DNA of 64,000 nt, from contig NW_026947503.1 in assembly GCF_034190915.1 (NCBI RefSeq), positions 19,004,532 to 19,068,531 on the forward strand. Reading direction: 5' to 3'. The position numbers were made by a program, and so were the translations under genes. This document shows positions 35,347-46,069 of the stretch, piece by piece (within the stretch, counting starts at the first letter, position 1; every line of letters begins with the position of its first letter). Source of the DNA: Cavia porcellus. Taxonomy: Eukaryota > Chordata > Mammalia > Rodentia > Caviidae. Under the pieces are notes generated by a model, which ran no database searches, had not been told where the DNA came from, and saw only the letters and a program-made list of their open reading frames with translations.

Positions 35347-36714
35347 CTAATATCAACAATGTTTACAGAATTTGCATGCAAGTATTCTTTCCCCCCTCTT
35401 TTATTCTGTCACATGCTTTCATTGATTACTATATGATTACGTAATATCTATTTTTCAGCCTGTTAATAATAGTCTTAAAAGGTTAGCAGATAATGTAGAG
35501 TTTATAGTGCATATTTTAAAATTATCCTAACACATCTTCTAATAATACGGTATAGTACTGCTTTAAATGTGATTCAGATAGCTAATAAAAGTATTTCTAG
35601 TGATTTCTTTTCCTTCTTTATAGTATCACTAGTACTCAATTCACTTACCCATTTTGTAATCATCCAATGCTGTAATGCAATGTTAGTATAATTACTTTCA
35701 ACAAATAGCTTTTAGATCAACAAAGAAGATAAAAAATAAATTACTTTATTTCATCATGATTTGCTTCCTTTCAGGTATTTTTCTCTTTATTTCTAGCTTT
35801 TTAATTTTGCAATTTTCCTTCTCAAGCAAAAACTGTTTAACATATTTTATAGGAGAGGACTATTGTGGTGTATTGCTTCAGTTTTGCCTGAAAAGTCTAA
35901 TTGTCATTCATTTTGAAGGATATTTTTATAGACATAGAATTCGAGGTTGATAATATTTTCTTTCAAATACTACTCACCCCATACTTTGCTTAGCTGAGTA
36001 GTTTGGTACAGAAATCGGACGTAACTCTCATACTAGCTTTCCTCCCTGTGAGATTGCCTGGCCTCCTGCTGCATGCAGCACGCCCTCTTCCTCTTTGGTT
36101 CTCAGTAGTCCGAATGTTATGTGTCAAGGTATCGATATTTTGGTTTTTAATACATCCTCTGCAATTTTCCTGTCATGGGACTGATTTGAATGGCTCAAGA
36201 ACATTTGTTCCTCTTTGGTTCTGCTTTTTCTTTTTGCAATAGAGTAGCACTTCTAAACATTTACACGCCACAGCTTAATTTAAAAAGTAGCCATGAAATA
36301 CTGAGTAGAATTATGTTTGTGCTTCACATGTTACAAAAGCAGAGAACTCACCATTCTTATTCATGGACAATGAGCATTCTGTAATTTAAAAAGCTCATAA
36401 CAATAACATTTAAATGCTGAATGATTTTTATTACAGAAGCTAAAGTGTTCTTTAAACAGCCTTTTATGAATATTTCCAAATATTGTTTTATAGAAAAAAA
36501 TACATTCTACTAAAATGATGACAACTTTATATGTAAATGAAGTTGAGTTTCTATAAAAATAGCTACAACTTAACACTGCAAATACTAAACACATTATTTA
36601 CTACTATTTACTATTCATATGTCTTTGTATGGCAAAAATTATCACATGGTGAACATGTATCTACACATGTACACATTTTCTTCCATGCTCAAAACAATTG
36701 ATATCACAAAAGAA

Positions 36715-36790
36715 ATTCATGTGAATTCTATCATGTGTCAGACACTGTGGTAGCCACTAGTGATTCAAACAGGAGGTACACTTTCCTTTA
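36715..36790 (+). mobile_element. Possible LINE-2 3'-end fragment
   Basis: ATGTGTCAGACACTGTGGTA followed by 'gccactagtgattcaaacag' resembles the conserved L2 3' phrase (tatgtgccaggcactgtgct.. ggggatacaa). Short and diverged. Confidence 0.5.
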
Positions 36791-36979
36791 AAGTGTTAAT
36801 AAAGTATTTTTAAATGAAAGAAAACAAAATTCTTCTCCATGGGGCTCTCAATTAATTCATATTTATCGTGGAGTTTTTAACAATATTAACACCAGTTCAA
36901 TTAATCTGGCTATCAAACTTCACATTGTACATCATGTTGGAAACTGTATCTTAATATCTACATTTACTCCACCTGGCAT

Positions 36980-37085
36980 CTGAATGTGTTGCAGCGCCAT
37001 CCGGCTCAGGCCTCCATTCACAGTGAACGCCTGTGTGGCCTGTAGAGCGGCGAATGCAGTCAAGCAATGACTGCTATTTTAATGC
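36980..37085. other. CpG-bearing non-repeat block
   Basis: About 100 bp at roughly 50-55% G+C with several CpGs (cagcgccatccggctc, gaacgcc, gagcggcgaatgc) in a 30-35% GC surround that has almost none. No repeat or reading frame explains it. It could be a conserved non-coding element or an old exon; function unknown. Confidence 0.35.
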
Positions 37086-40000
37086 CCAGATTCATGGACA
37101 CTGTGAACTTCAGAAGTGCAGTTCAACAATATTTACTTGAAACCAATAGTTTTGCTCTGCATGTTATTAATTTATTATGAATTACTACAAACGTTTCTAG
37201 ATAGAAGGAATGTACTAAAATAGCTCTTATTTATCTCAATTTTTCACTGCCTTCCCTCTTATGAGATGCCCAAACATAGACACAGATCTCTACCCAACTT
37301 TAATCTATAATCCGTGTATTTATATACTCCCTTATACTGTTTCATAATATAAATATTCACTGGAATATTTACTTGGCACATTTCAGAAATTGGAAAAATA
37401 AAACAGATTGAAAGATTGGCATAGTATTTTTTCCAGAATTGTACTTATACATATTCCCAGATTATTAGGGATAAATTTTTGTTGAAATAGTATTTTAAGT
37501 AATTAAGATAATCTGATTTTACTTTAAAATACCTCGGGACTATCTTTATGTTTTGGGGTTGTTTTACTGAATGAAACACAGCTTTGCTTTTCATTTTTCT
37601 CACCAATATATTTAGTGCTAGAAGAAACTTCAAGCCAAAGAATTTTCCATTTGCTAAAAACATTTTACCATGTGTAGCTTTCTCATTTGTTTTGGTAGTA
37701 TGCTCTTTAAAATGTTAACACTTGTGTAACACACTGTATGTTTGCTATTTAGAGCAACACTACAAGCTGAAAATGACCCAAATCATATTTTTTTAAATGT
37801 GTGCCACACTCAAGTGAATGTCTGTTTCTGCAAATGGCAGTTTATCTCATTTCATAACTATTTTAGAGATGAAGGAAATCTTTCCAATTTTCTTTCCATC
37901 ATGTATGTACTAGACAAAAAGAAAACAAATCAAAATTAAATTTAGAAGGAAATCTAAAATCTATCTATATCATTTTATATAAATGTAGTTCTATCTAAAT
38001 GTATTTTTTCTTTATTGATCTGAAAGAGATAGTATATATTTCTTTGATACCAAAAGTAAAATTAAGTTACTTCCTTACTTCCATAAAGTATTAGTACTTA
38101 AGAGGGTGATACTAAAATATATTTAATGATTTCATGATTTTCTGGTAACATTTCTGAATTCCTGTCTTTTCTGCATTTTCTTTTGTAAAAATCACAATAA
38201 GATTGAGAAACTGGGAGACCCTGCCTGTTAGTTTGTATGGGAAGCTAATTCCCAAAGAACCTGAGATTTATCTATTATGTTTCAGTGCTTGTAAGAGAGT
38301 AAGAGATGTGTTCATCAATGTTAAACTGAAATTTTAGACTAAATAGCTTTCTGTTGCTTGAGCATCCTTGTGAAGATTGAAGCAAAGATAAATAATTCAT
38401 CCTATTCAAATTTCTACTGCAGAGATGTTTTATCTATCTGTGGTGATAAAAGGATTAATATATGAGCTTAATTATACATATATGTTTTCTTATCAGGGCA
38501 GAGATTTTTGGGTTAATATTACGATATGGAATGGCAATCCATTTAAGAATATTAAATTATATGGAGATCAAAGTATTTATTGATGTAAAAGCAACAGAGT
38601 TTCTTTCAAATAAAATTTTAGTAAATCTATTTTCTGCTACAATGGAAATAAAGAAGCTAAATTAAGTGTAAACTTACAGTAAAACTGCTGGGAATATTGA
38701 TTTCCACTTGTCTGATGGCCCTACACAAGTAGTGAGATGTGGGTGTCTTTCTAGTCTACCTGTCAATGAACTTACTGAAGAGCTCAGCAGCTGGAAGGTG
38801 ACTTGGCCTTGCAGGTGTGCAGCAAGTCGGGCTGCCCACCAGGGTCTGCATGTGATGCTGTTACCATAATGCAGAGCAGGACCTTGCACTGGGGATAGGA
38901 GCTCAGCCACCCTTTAGGTTAAGTGCTGGTTTATGAGTAAGCATTGAAGTTTCACTGCACGTCTGAATAAGTTGACAATGACAGAGTGAAGCACACCCAA
39001 GTAAAACTGTAGGAATGAGAACAAATACAGCCTTCTATTCTTTGCTTAAGTCTAAAAGACTTGCGTGGGAAGCATGTATTTTACTGGTCTATCCTTTTCT
39101 AAAACCTAAGGACAAAGTAACTTCTATATGCACGAATTATACAATGTGGGGGAATATACAGATACTGTCAGATGCAGAGTGACAGGAACTAAATAATTCA
39201 GACTAGTTTCTTCTCTTTAGTCTCCTTATAAAGTGCTTTTGGCATGTGATTGATAGATGCAGGGCTGAAACTGAGGAAGAAGTTCTAGTTAAAAAGTTAG
39301 ATATAAACTTTTATCTCCTTCTTCATACCCAAAATGTATACAAACAAAAGCAATGAAATCTCAAGGGCTCTTCTGGTTCTGCATAATAAAAGACAGAATT
39401 TGCTGTCCTTGAAGGAGCCCACGGCTTAAACTTCTATTAGCTGCTCTAATTCTGTGTAGAAATATGTATTACAGATTAAGTCATAGTTATAAATTTGGAA
39501 TTTTAAAAATAATTTGTATTTCATCCATTATATTTTAATTTTATTTTATTCAGGTCTGATTGTTTTTGTTAAGTTTAGAAATACTGTGTCATTTTTACTC
39601 ATTGTGACATTGTGTGAGCACTGATGTACTTTCTGCTTAGGTACTATTTGCAAATTTTGACCTCAAGTTTTTAAGTGTATCTATATTTTTCAAAATAAAA
39701 AGATTGTGTGTGCTCAGGAAACAATATTAACTAACAGTTTAATGTTACTCTCACATTTTGTGCTTTAATAGACATAAAATGTAAGTCCTATATTTCTATT
39801 TAAAATTTGTTAGGCTGAGAACAAAGATGACATCATGACTTTAATAATTATTATATACCATTTTATCAGTGTGGTCTATTTTTGGCATAAAATAGCTGCT
39901 ATGAAAACTATTATATATTTACTCCAAACAATGGTTAAAATTTCACCCTGAACACCATAAAATATAAAAAAGATAAATGCTGTTGTAGCATGAAGCAAAT

Positions 40001-42881
40001 GGATAAAATTGTTTTTCTAGTATTTTTCTGATCTTTTAACTATATATATTATAGTTGTCCCACTCATTTTGCTTTTTGATATAAATGTTTTACCCTACAT
40101 AATCCTTATTCTTTTCCTTGTCCTTCTGATCACTTATGCCTCTCCAACTGAAGCTGTGACAATCAAATATTTAATTCATATAGTGTTACCTATGGTACCT
40201 TAATTCATGCAAAAGTTTATGTAATATATAAATATTCTGTGTGGATTCCAGTTTACGTATGTAAAGGTAGGTCTGTTGGCTGTGTTTGCAGAGAAGCCCT
40301 ACTAGTGCTTTGCTGTGCTGTCTGGATCTTTGGGAAAGGTCTCTGCTCCTCCATCACTGCTCTGCACATCTCACCTCCACAGGGACTCCCCGTATCTCCT
40401 GAGGATCTCAATTGTCACTGTCCTCACAAGCACACTTGTAGTAGGAGATGACTGTCATTTTGGAGAAATTATTGTGCCATCCTCATCTCCTCAGAACCTA
40501 TGTTTTAAAGATATAATAGATTTATTTGGGTTCTTTTACAATATTCATGTAGACAGAAAATTTCAATTTTTAAAGCAAGTATGTAACATAATTTCTTGTA
40601 TTCTGTTTCCTCCTTAGTTTCCTTAAACCTCTTCTTCAGTCCATTCATAGACTTTATACCCCAGTGAAGGGCTGACAGCCCATTAACTTTTACATTCGGC
40701 TCACATTTTTAAGTGCTAGGCTAATAAATTTAACAGCAAGTGTGATCTCAGAAATCGTGTGATCAAATGGACTTTGAAGATTTGCAGAGAAATTTGAAGT
40801 TAGTATGGGCTTATTCCCTAGAATAATTAACACTAACATTCTAGTTATTAATTATTAATTGGGATAAAGTACAGGTGAGATATGATCTAGAAAAGAATAA
40901 TGAGATTACTTCTAGGCTACCATCTAGGGTCTAGGTGTGGCTCCGCACTTTTATGCTATCTTAAGTAGAGATCTTGACATAGATATAGACATAGATACAG
41001 ACACATAGACTTGAATGTTGAGTAGGGGCAGAACAAAACTAATTGGCAAGGGACACTCGTGTGAAATTGATTAAATATTCTGGAAGAAAATCCACAAGGT
41101 CTAACTAACAATGCAATCTGAAGAACCACTGCCTGAAGTCTTGAATATGAGATTGGCCTTCAGTGAATAAGATTATGACATCAGAAATACATTGATTAAG
41201 TATTGAGGAAGGACTTAGGTTTGTAGGGATATATTAATAAACATTCCATGTAATCTCAGATCTCACATACATTTTGTGAGTCATCTGGGAAATTCTTCTA
41301 CTAAGGCAGCATAAAAATCCACTAATGAGGATGGTTTCAAAATATTTGAGGAGCTCACTGTATATCACTTTGTGTAGCCAGTATTGAAAGTTATAAAGTC
41401 TGCTGTGGAATTGCTGCATATGACCAGGTAGGAAGAATCCAGAATATGGGAAATCTTGCAGAACAATTTATAGCAAACAAAGTGAATGTAATTACTCCAA
41501 TGGGTACAGCTAACTGACAATAAAGATGTCTTAAACTCCAAGTCACAATTAAATCAGTTTTTCTATGGCCAAGAGAGATGAATATTTGAATAGGTGGTTC
41601 CTCAATTTTTATAAATAAGTTATAAGCAATTGAAAGTTTGCAAACTCTTATTATAATGTAAAAGATTTAATTCTTTCTCAGTTTCAGGATCTAAAGATTG
41701 TGGTGATTGATGTTAGACCACTGTTGAAGAAATTACCCATCTGAGCTATGTTTTGTCAGATCCAACAGCATACTGTCAGACAACTCAATAGTATTTCATT
41801 TCACATGGAAATCAATTGTTATGTTAGCCCAGGGAGAAAAGCATGGTAAAGTGCATGAGGAAATGGCTCAAGTACTTTCCCGTCTGCTGCAATTCCTGTT
41901 GCACTGGTAATTCTTTTTAAAGCTATGTCAATGGCCAACTGAAAAAAAAAAAAAAAAAAAAAGAACTAGGTCAGACCTTTTTCATGAAGTTGTTGTTATA
42001 GCATGTCAGTAGTAGCTAAAAGTGGAGCAAGCACTGTCTTATCAGTGAAAAGAGCTGCAAATAGCCCAGAACCTTCTGATACATTTGCAGTCCTACACAG
42101 CAGCTACTGGTTTGATTTGTTCATTAAAACCAAAGCTGAAAGATTGAGAACAAAATAATCGAGGTAGAACCTATGCATGTCCCTGTGGGATTGCGTACTA
42201 CATGTATAGAAATTGTAGTAATGACCTCCACATGAATCAGTCTAACTAGAGGTTTTCTTTATCTGTCCTTAGCTGTTAGGTAGCATCAGCCCTTGGCATG
42301 AAGGGTGTCCATGCATAGTGACAGCTATAAGTAGGTCTGATGATATGGCTTCATGTCATCAGAACTGATACAGATACCATTTTGGATTCCTACCTTGATG
42401 TCAGAAGGTGAAAATTCTGATGCTACAATATGATGGCTTATGCAAATATCAGCTATCTAGTGGCTTTTCGGCTATACATACTCATTTGTTTCCCAGAGGA
42501 AGCAGTGATATTTCATTTCTTACACTAATGCTCTCAATAAAACTTTGTTTCTTCGCTTAAAAGGGCATACAAATTTGATGATGAACTTGGTATCCTTACA
42601 CATTGCCTGGCACCAAGAAATTCATTTTTTCAGTAAATGATCATGAGATTCACTGATCTTACCTTGATCTCCATGAAGTACAGTCAACCAGCCAGAAGAC
42701 CCAGCTGAATATTAAGATAAGAACTTGTGATGCTGTGCTAGCCACTCAATTCTGTGCTTTCAAATTTATACGTTGAAGCTCTAACCCCTGATGTGAAAAA
42801 CCGACAAACTTCAAAAAATTAATTAAGGTTAAATAAAGTCATAAAGGTCAAGTTCTAACTTGATAGAATTAGTACCCTTTT

Positions 42882-42898
42882 AAGAAAATATGAGAACT
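42882..42898. repeat. Target-site duplication, left copy (ID)
   Basis: AAGAAAATATGAGAACT; partner at 43026-43042 differs at one base. Confidence 0.9.
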
Positions 42899-42992
42899 GG
42901 GGGCTGGGGATTTAGCTCAGCGGCATAAGTGCCTGCCTTGCAAGCAGGCAGTCCTGAGTTCGATCCCCAGTACCGATAAAAAGGAAAAAGAC

Positions 42993-43023
<31 letters not shown>

Positions 43024-43025
43024 AA
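42899..43025 (+). mobile_element. ID-family SINE, young
   Basis: Body GGGGGCTGGGGATTTAGCTC onward, with A box TAGCTCAGCGG and B box GTTCGATCCCC, ending 'ccccagtaccg', then an A-rich linker and about 25 A's. It is flanked by a 17-bp TSD with 16 matches. The low divergence and intact promoter boxes suggest a recent insertion. This is a tRNA-Ala-derived, rodent-restricted SINE class moved by L1 machinery. Confidence 0.95.
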
Positions 43026-43042
43026 AAGAAAGTATGAGAACT
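43026..43042. repeat. Target-site duplication, right copy (ID)
   Basis: AAGAAAGTATGAGAACT directly after the ID A-tail. Confidence 0.9.
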
Positions 43043-43245
43043 CATTATCTCTGTCACTAAAATGTGAGGACAAAACAAAAAGTAATCAGCTTCAAGTCAG
43101 GAAGACACCCTTATGGGAAGTATGGTCAAAAGCCCTGCTGATCTTGAAATTCCCCACACGCAGAACTACATGACATTAATTTCTGTTACATAAGCCACTC
43201 ATCCTCTCTTTCTTTACAGTGATTCTCCAAGCAAACTGACGTACC

Positions 43246-44153
43246 ACTTCCTTTAAAGATGTGTGTGCAGTGATTCAAAGTCTAATATAAAGCAAGCCTC
43301 CTCCATATTTAGAATGTAGATGAATCTACCCTATTTGGGAACTTAGTTATGGGGTTTAACTGTGAAATCTACAAATTTAAGTGCTACTAGTTAGAGATTT
43401 TAGTCGCCACGGACAGAAAGCTTCCATCAGGTTCAACTGAACTGCATGATCTGAGAGCTGACTGATCACTTTGATATTCTCTTGCTAGTAAATCAAAAAG
43501 CAATTAATAATGTTAAAAAGTAGAAAAAGCTATTCAGCTCTGATCAGCATAATATTGTAAAATTGTTGCCATACAGTACAGTAAGGAAAATGTCCATATC
43601 TTGTGAATTCATTGGAGTATTTCTTAATGCCTTTGTCTCGTGAAAGTAGCTATAAATGGTTCATTGCCCCAGCCATATCACAATTAGGAAAGTGATTCAA
43701 ACCACTGAAGGACTGAAATTTTCATCATGCAACCAAATGGGTGGACCACACCAGGTGAAAAGTACTGTCCAGGTCAAGGAATCGGAATGTTGTTGGTAGA
43801 GGGGGAGCAAGCCAGTAATTTACAATAATCATAAACATATTGACAGTACTTCCTAGTTGTTTTTAGAAGATGGTCAATTTCTATCACCTTGAATGATTCT
43901 GTTGCCCTATGTTTTATGTAACCGTAAAAAAGATACTTTTGATTCAAGAAAATATTTAAATACTGTCAGATCCAGACTATTCTGAATGGCTCACAGCACA
44001 GACAGTATCAGTTTCATAGAGCTGTAAAATTTCCTTGAAATGAGATTCTGGATCTGGTAGAAAAGTTTTGTAAATCCTTTATTTTATTAACACTACTGAT
44101 GCCACAGAAAGCCAGAGGGCACCACAGTAGCTGCTACAGATCCCTCAGGTCAT
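43246..44153. other. Unannotated DNA
   Basis: No repeat or gene recognised. On the minus strand the interval 44075-44153 may be the 3'UTR of the exon-like ORF, with AATAAA signals at 44083-44088 and 44078-44083. Confidence 0.4.
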
Positions 44154-44444
44154 TCACCAGCAGGATGCCACAGAACCTCCAGCTTGCCACACTGTGTGTT
44201 CCTGGAGAATAATCTCTTCTCCGTTTATCCTCTTGAAGGTGCGTTTTGGAGCGATGATAGCTTCATGGAACCTCACGGAGGACAGGGAGCCATCAGCATG
44301 TGACAAATCACTCTTCTGTTTCCCTGGATTGCACTCCATGGCAAAGCGTGAACACCTAAGCGTTGCCTTGGGCCCTGGTTTGAAGAAAGCTGAGCTTTGA
44401 CCATGTTTTTCCTCCTTCTCACTTTCCCCACTGGATTGTTTCAA
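44154..44444 (-). pseudogene. Unrecognised exon-like ORF, candidate retrocopy or terminal exon
   Basis: A minus-strand open frame of about 96 codons in a locally GC-richer block. Its composition is protein-like: an acidic/basic start (GESEKEEKHG), then FFKPGPKATLRCSRFAMEC, SLSSVRFHEAIIAPKRTFKR and INGEEIILQEHTVWQ, ending SCW-stop. There is no in-frame ATG at its head and a TGA lies just upstream. Two overlapping AATAAA signals follow about 65-75 bp after the stop, as in a short 3'UTR. Upstream, on the minus strand, a pyrimidine-rich run ends in TTATAG near 44480, a weak splice-acceptor candidate. I do not recognise the family. It may be the last exon of a host gene, a 5'-truncated processed pseudogene, or chance. 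Confidence 0.35.
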
Positions 44445-44789
44445 AGATAGGCATCATCATAACTTTTGTAAAAACCTATAATTGAGATTTAGAAACATTA
44501 AAACAAATGGACAGTTTATTTTGGATTCTGGTCCATTTAGATAAAATTATAGTTAAAAGAAAGTTAAAAAAAAATAAATCTGAATAAGGAGACAAAACAA
44601 AAGAGAGAAAGGAAGTCCAATCCTCTGGATGTTCTCTTAACAAACCTACTTGTTTTATTTCAAAGGCCTGGAGTTCAGAGTGGATTCTCACCTCCCTCCT
44701 GTATTCCAGTATGCTTGAAAAACATCTTCATTACCTGCTCATCTATGTCTCCCACAACACAGAATAAAAGAAAGAAAGAAAAATTGGCC

Positions 44790-45540
44790 GCTTTGCTTTA
44801 GATGAAGGAGTCAGGGAAACTTTCTCTGATAAGGTGACATTTGAATGGATATATGGATAATGTGCAAGGCTAAGGCACATAAAACATAAGGAGGTACATT
44901 CAAGGTAGAGGGGAAAGCAAGTATTCCCTGAAGCAAGAATGGACTTGGCAAATATCAGGAACAGCATAGATTCAGGGTAGCAAAAATAAGTGACATTGAT
45001 GTGCACCAGAGCTAAGATATTAGATGCAATAGAAGACAGTCAATGTCTTAGTCACTTTTACCTTTCTAGGACAAATTGCTTGACACCTGAAACCTCAAAG
45101 AGGACAGATATATTTCAGGTGACAGATTCAGTGACAGGTTGGCTGGCTCATAAAGGACATAGTGGAAGAACATTGCTCAAAACACGGTGGCCAAGAGGCA
45201 GATAGAGAGAGGAGCCTGGACAGGAATCACACGTTGTCAGCTATCTCTTCCAGGCAAGCTCCACCTCTGAAGAGAAGAATTTGGGGAACATGTTAGATCT
45301 TTGTTGGTTATGTAAACAGTTAAATTTTAGCCTGTATAAAATGAGAGGCCATTTCCACTAGCGGACTGACATCCTCTTTTGTTCATAATGCTCAGTGAAG
45401 AACAGATTGAAGTAAAGACACATTGAGGAAGCTGTTGCCAGATATTTCAGATCATGGGCAATCATCACAGAATGTTAAATTTGGACCTGGATCTACAAAG
45501 ACAGAGCAGAGATGGCAGGACTTGAAGAAAGGAGAACATA
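44790..45540 (+). mobile_element. Ancient eutherian interspersed repeat, split by an LTR
   Basis: Reads like a widespread old mammalian repeat whose name I cannot assign with certainty. The left part (44805-45000) runs 'aaggtgacatttgaatgg', 'aaggtagaggggaaagcaag', 'ctgaagcaagaatggacttg' and 'atatcaggaacagcatag'. The right part (45390-45540) runs 'agtgaagaacagattgaagt', 'gaggaagctgttgccagata' and 'gagatggcaggacttgaa'. A MaLR-type LTR lies between. A second copy of a neighbouring section of the same repeat is at 58085-58640. Confidence 0.5.
45047..45290 (-). mobile_element. ERVL-MaLR-type LTR, truncated
   Basis: The plus strand starts TGTCTTAGTCACTTTTACCT, the same terminus as the LTR at 28607 (TGTCTTAGTTACTTTTTTCT), and continues with the antisense MaLR pattern (gacagatatatttcaggtga, ggttggctggctcataaagg). 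The expected far end (...CCATGACA or equivalent) is not found, so about 100 bp or more is missing or unrecognisable. Inserted in the ancient repeat. Confidence 0.65.
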
Positions 45541-45545
45541 AACTG

Positions 45546-45620
<75 letters not shown>
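45546..45620. repeat. Compound A-run / (CA)n / A-run
   Basis: About 34 A's, nine to ten CA units, then about 22 A's. A compound tract like this usually grows from a retroposon tail, but no SINE body precedes it here. Confidence 0.93.
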
Positions 45621-46016
45621 CACATAATTTTAGCCTTGTCATTCAGTAAGTAAAAAAATGGCTGAACTAAAGACTTAAAAGATAGCAGTTTTCTGTAGAG
45701 GCGAGTGGGGGAAAAATATTGTTGGGCAGTGCAGATTTGAAATGCCTGCTGATATTTAAAGGGAGAGTCGGATGACAGCTCATATATATTTGAATCAAGA
45801 GATTTTGTGGCTGGTCTACAGACTTGATGTCCTTCATTTAAGATCTCTAAAACATAGAGTTAGGGTAGAAAGGAAAGCAGTGAGTTATGGTTTAAAATAC
45901 ATAATGGACAATGGGACAATAAATAATTCAAAGAGATTAGTATGATATAATTACTGGGATAAAACACTAATAGAGTCACTTGCAATGATTTGCCAACTCT
46001 AATGTTTGTTTTGGTT

Positions 46017-46069
46017 GGTTTTTTTTTGTTTGTTTTTGTTTTGTTTTGTTTTTTTGTTTTTTTTTTTGT
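46017..46069. repeat. T-rich tract with TTTG units
   Basis: About 50 bp of T-runs with interspersed G's; resembles a reverse-complemented A-rich tail, with no SINE body recognised. Confidence 0.85.

Larger units (their letters stand above)
34330..36245 (-). mobile_element. L1: Ancient antisense L1 fragment, interrupted
   Basis: Plus-strand phrases are those of reverse-complemented old mammalian L1: TTGAAGTCTCCAATTACAAT (34391), CAGACAACACACAACTTATT then TTTTTAATCCACTTTGACAA (~35100-35140), ATTTTGAAGGATATTTTTAT and AGAATTCGAGGTTGATAAT (35910-35955). The order is collinear with old L1M-type sequence, interrupted by an MLT1-like LTR (34646-35041) and an ID element (35207-35342). Divergence is high and no coding frame survives. 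Outer ends are approximate. Confidence 0.75.
36246..42734. other. AT-rich DNA, largely unannotated
   Basis: About 6.5 kb with few recognisable repeats. Apart from the L2-like piece at 36715 and the CpG-containing block at 36980, I see no supported feature. The GC-richer patches at 38680-38930 and 40240-40620 contain only short frames without family motifs. A 22-A run lies at 41941-41962. Confidence 0.45.
42735..43245 (+). mobile_element. MLT1-like LTR split by an ID element
   Basis: Head: 'gtgctttcaaatttatacgt' then 'tgaagctctaacccctgatg'. Middle: 'tagaattagtacccttttaa'. Then the ID insertion. After it: 'agtcaggaagacaccc', 'gctgatcttgaaattcccc', 'agaactacatgacattaatt' and 'gttacataagccactcatcc'. 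This is the MLT1 order. Removing 42899-43025 restores continuity. Confidence 0.7.

Noticed and set aside
40239..40617. Overlapping 70- and 100-codon frames in a GC-richer patch
   Set aside because: No homology recognised, no signals, and no repeat boundaries; left as unannotated.
41470..42720. Possible old pseudogene or ERV pol remnant (short coding-looking islands)
   Set aside because: I could read only scattered short similarities in shifting frames; not enough to support a family.
42899..42979. tRNA-like sequence with A and B boxes
   Set aside because: Flanked by a TSD and an A-tail and lacking a complete cloverleaf as far as I can judge, so it is an ID SINE, not a tRNA gene.
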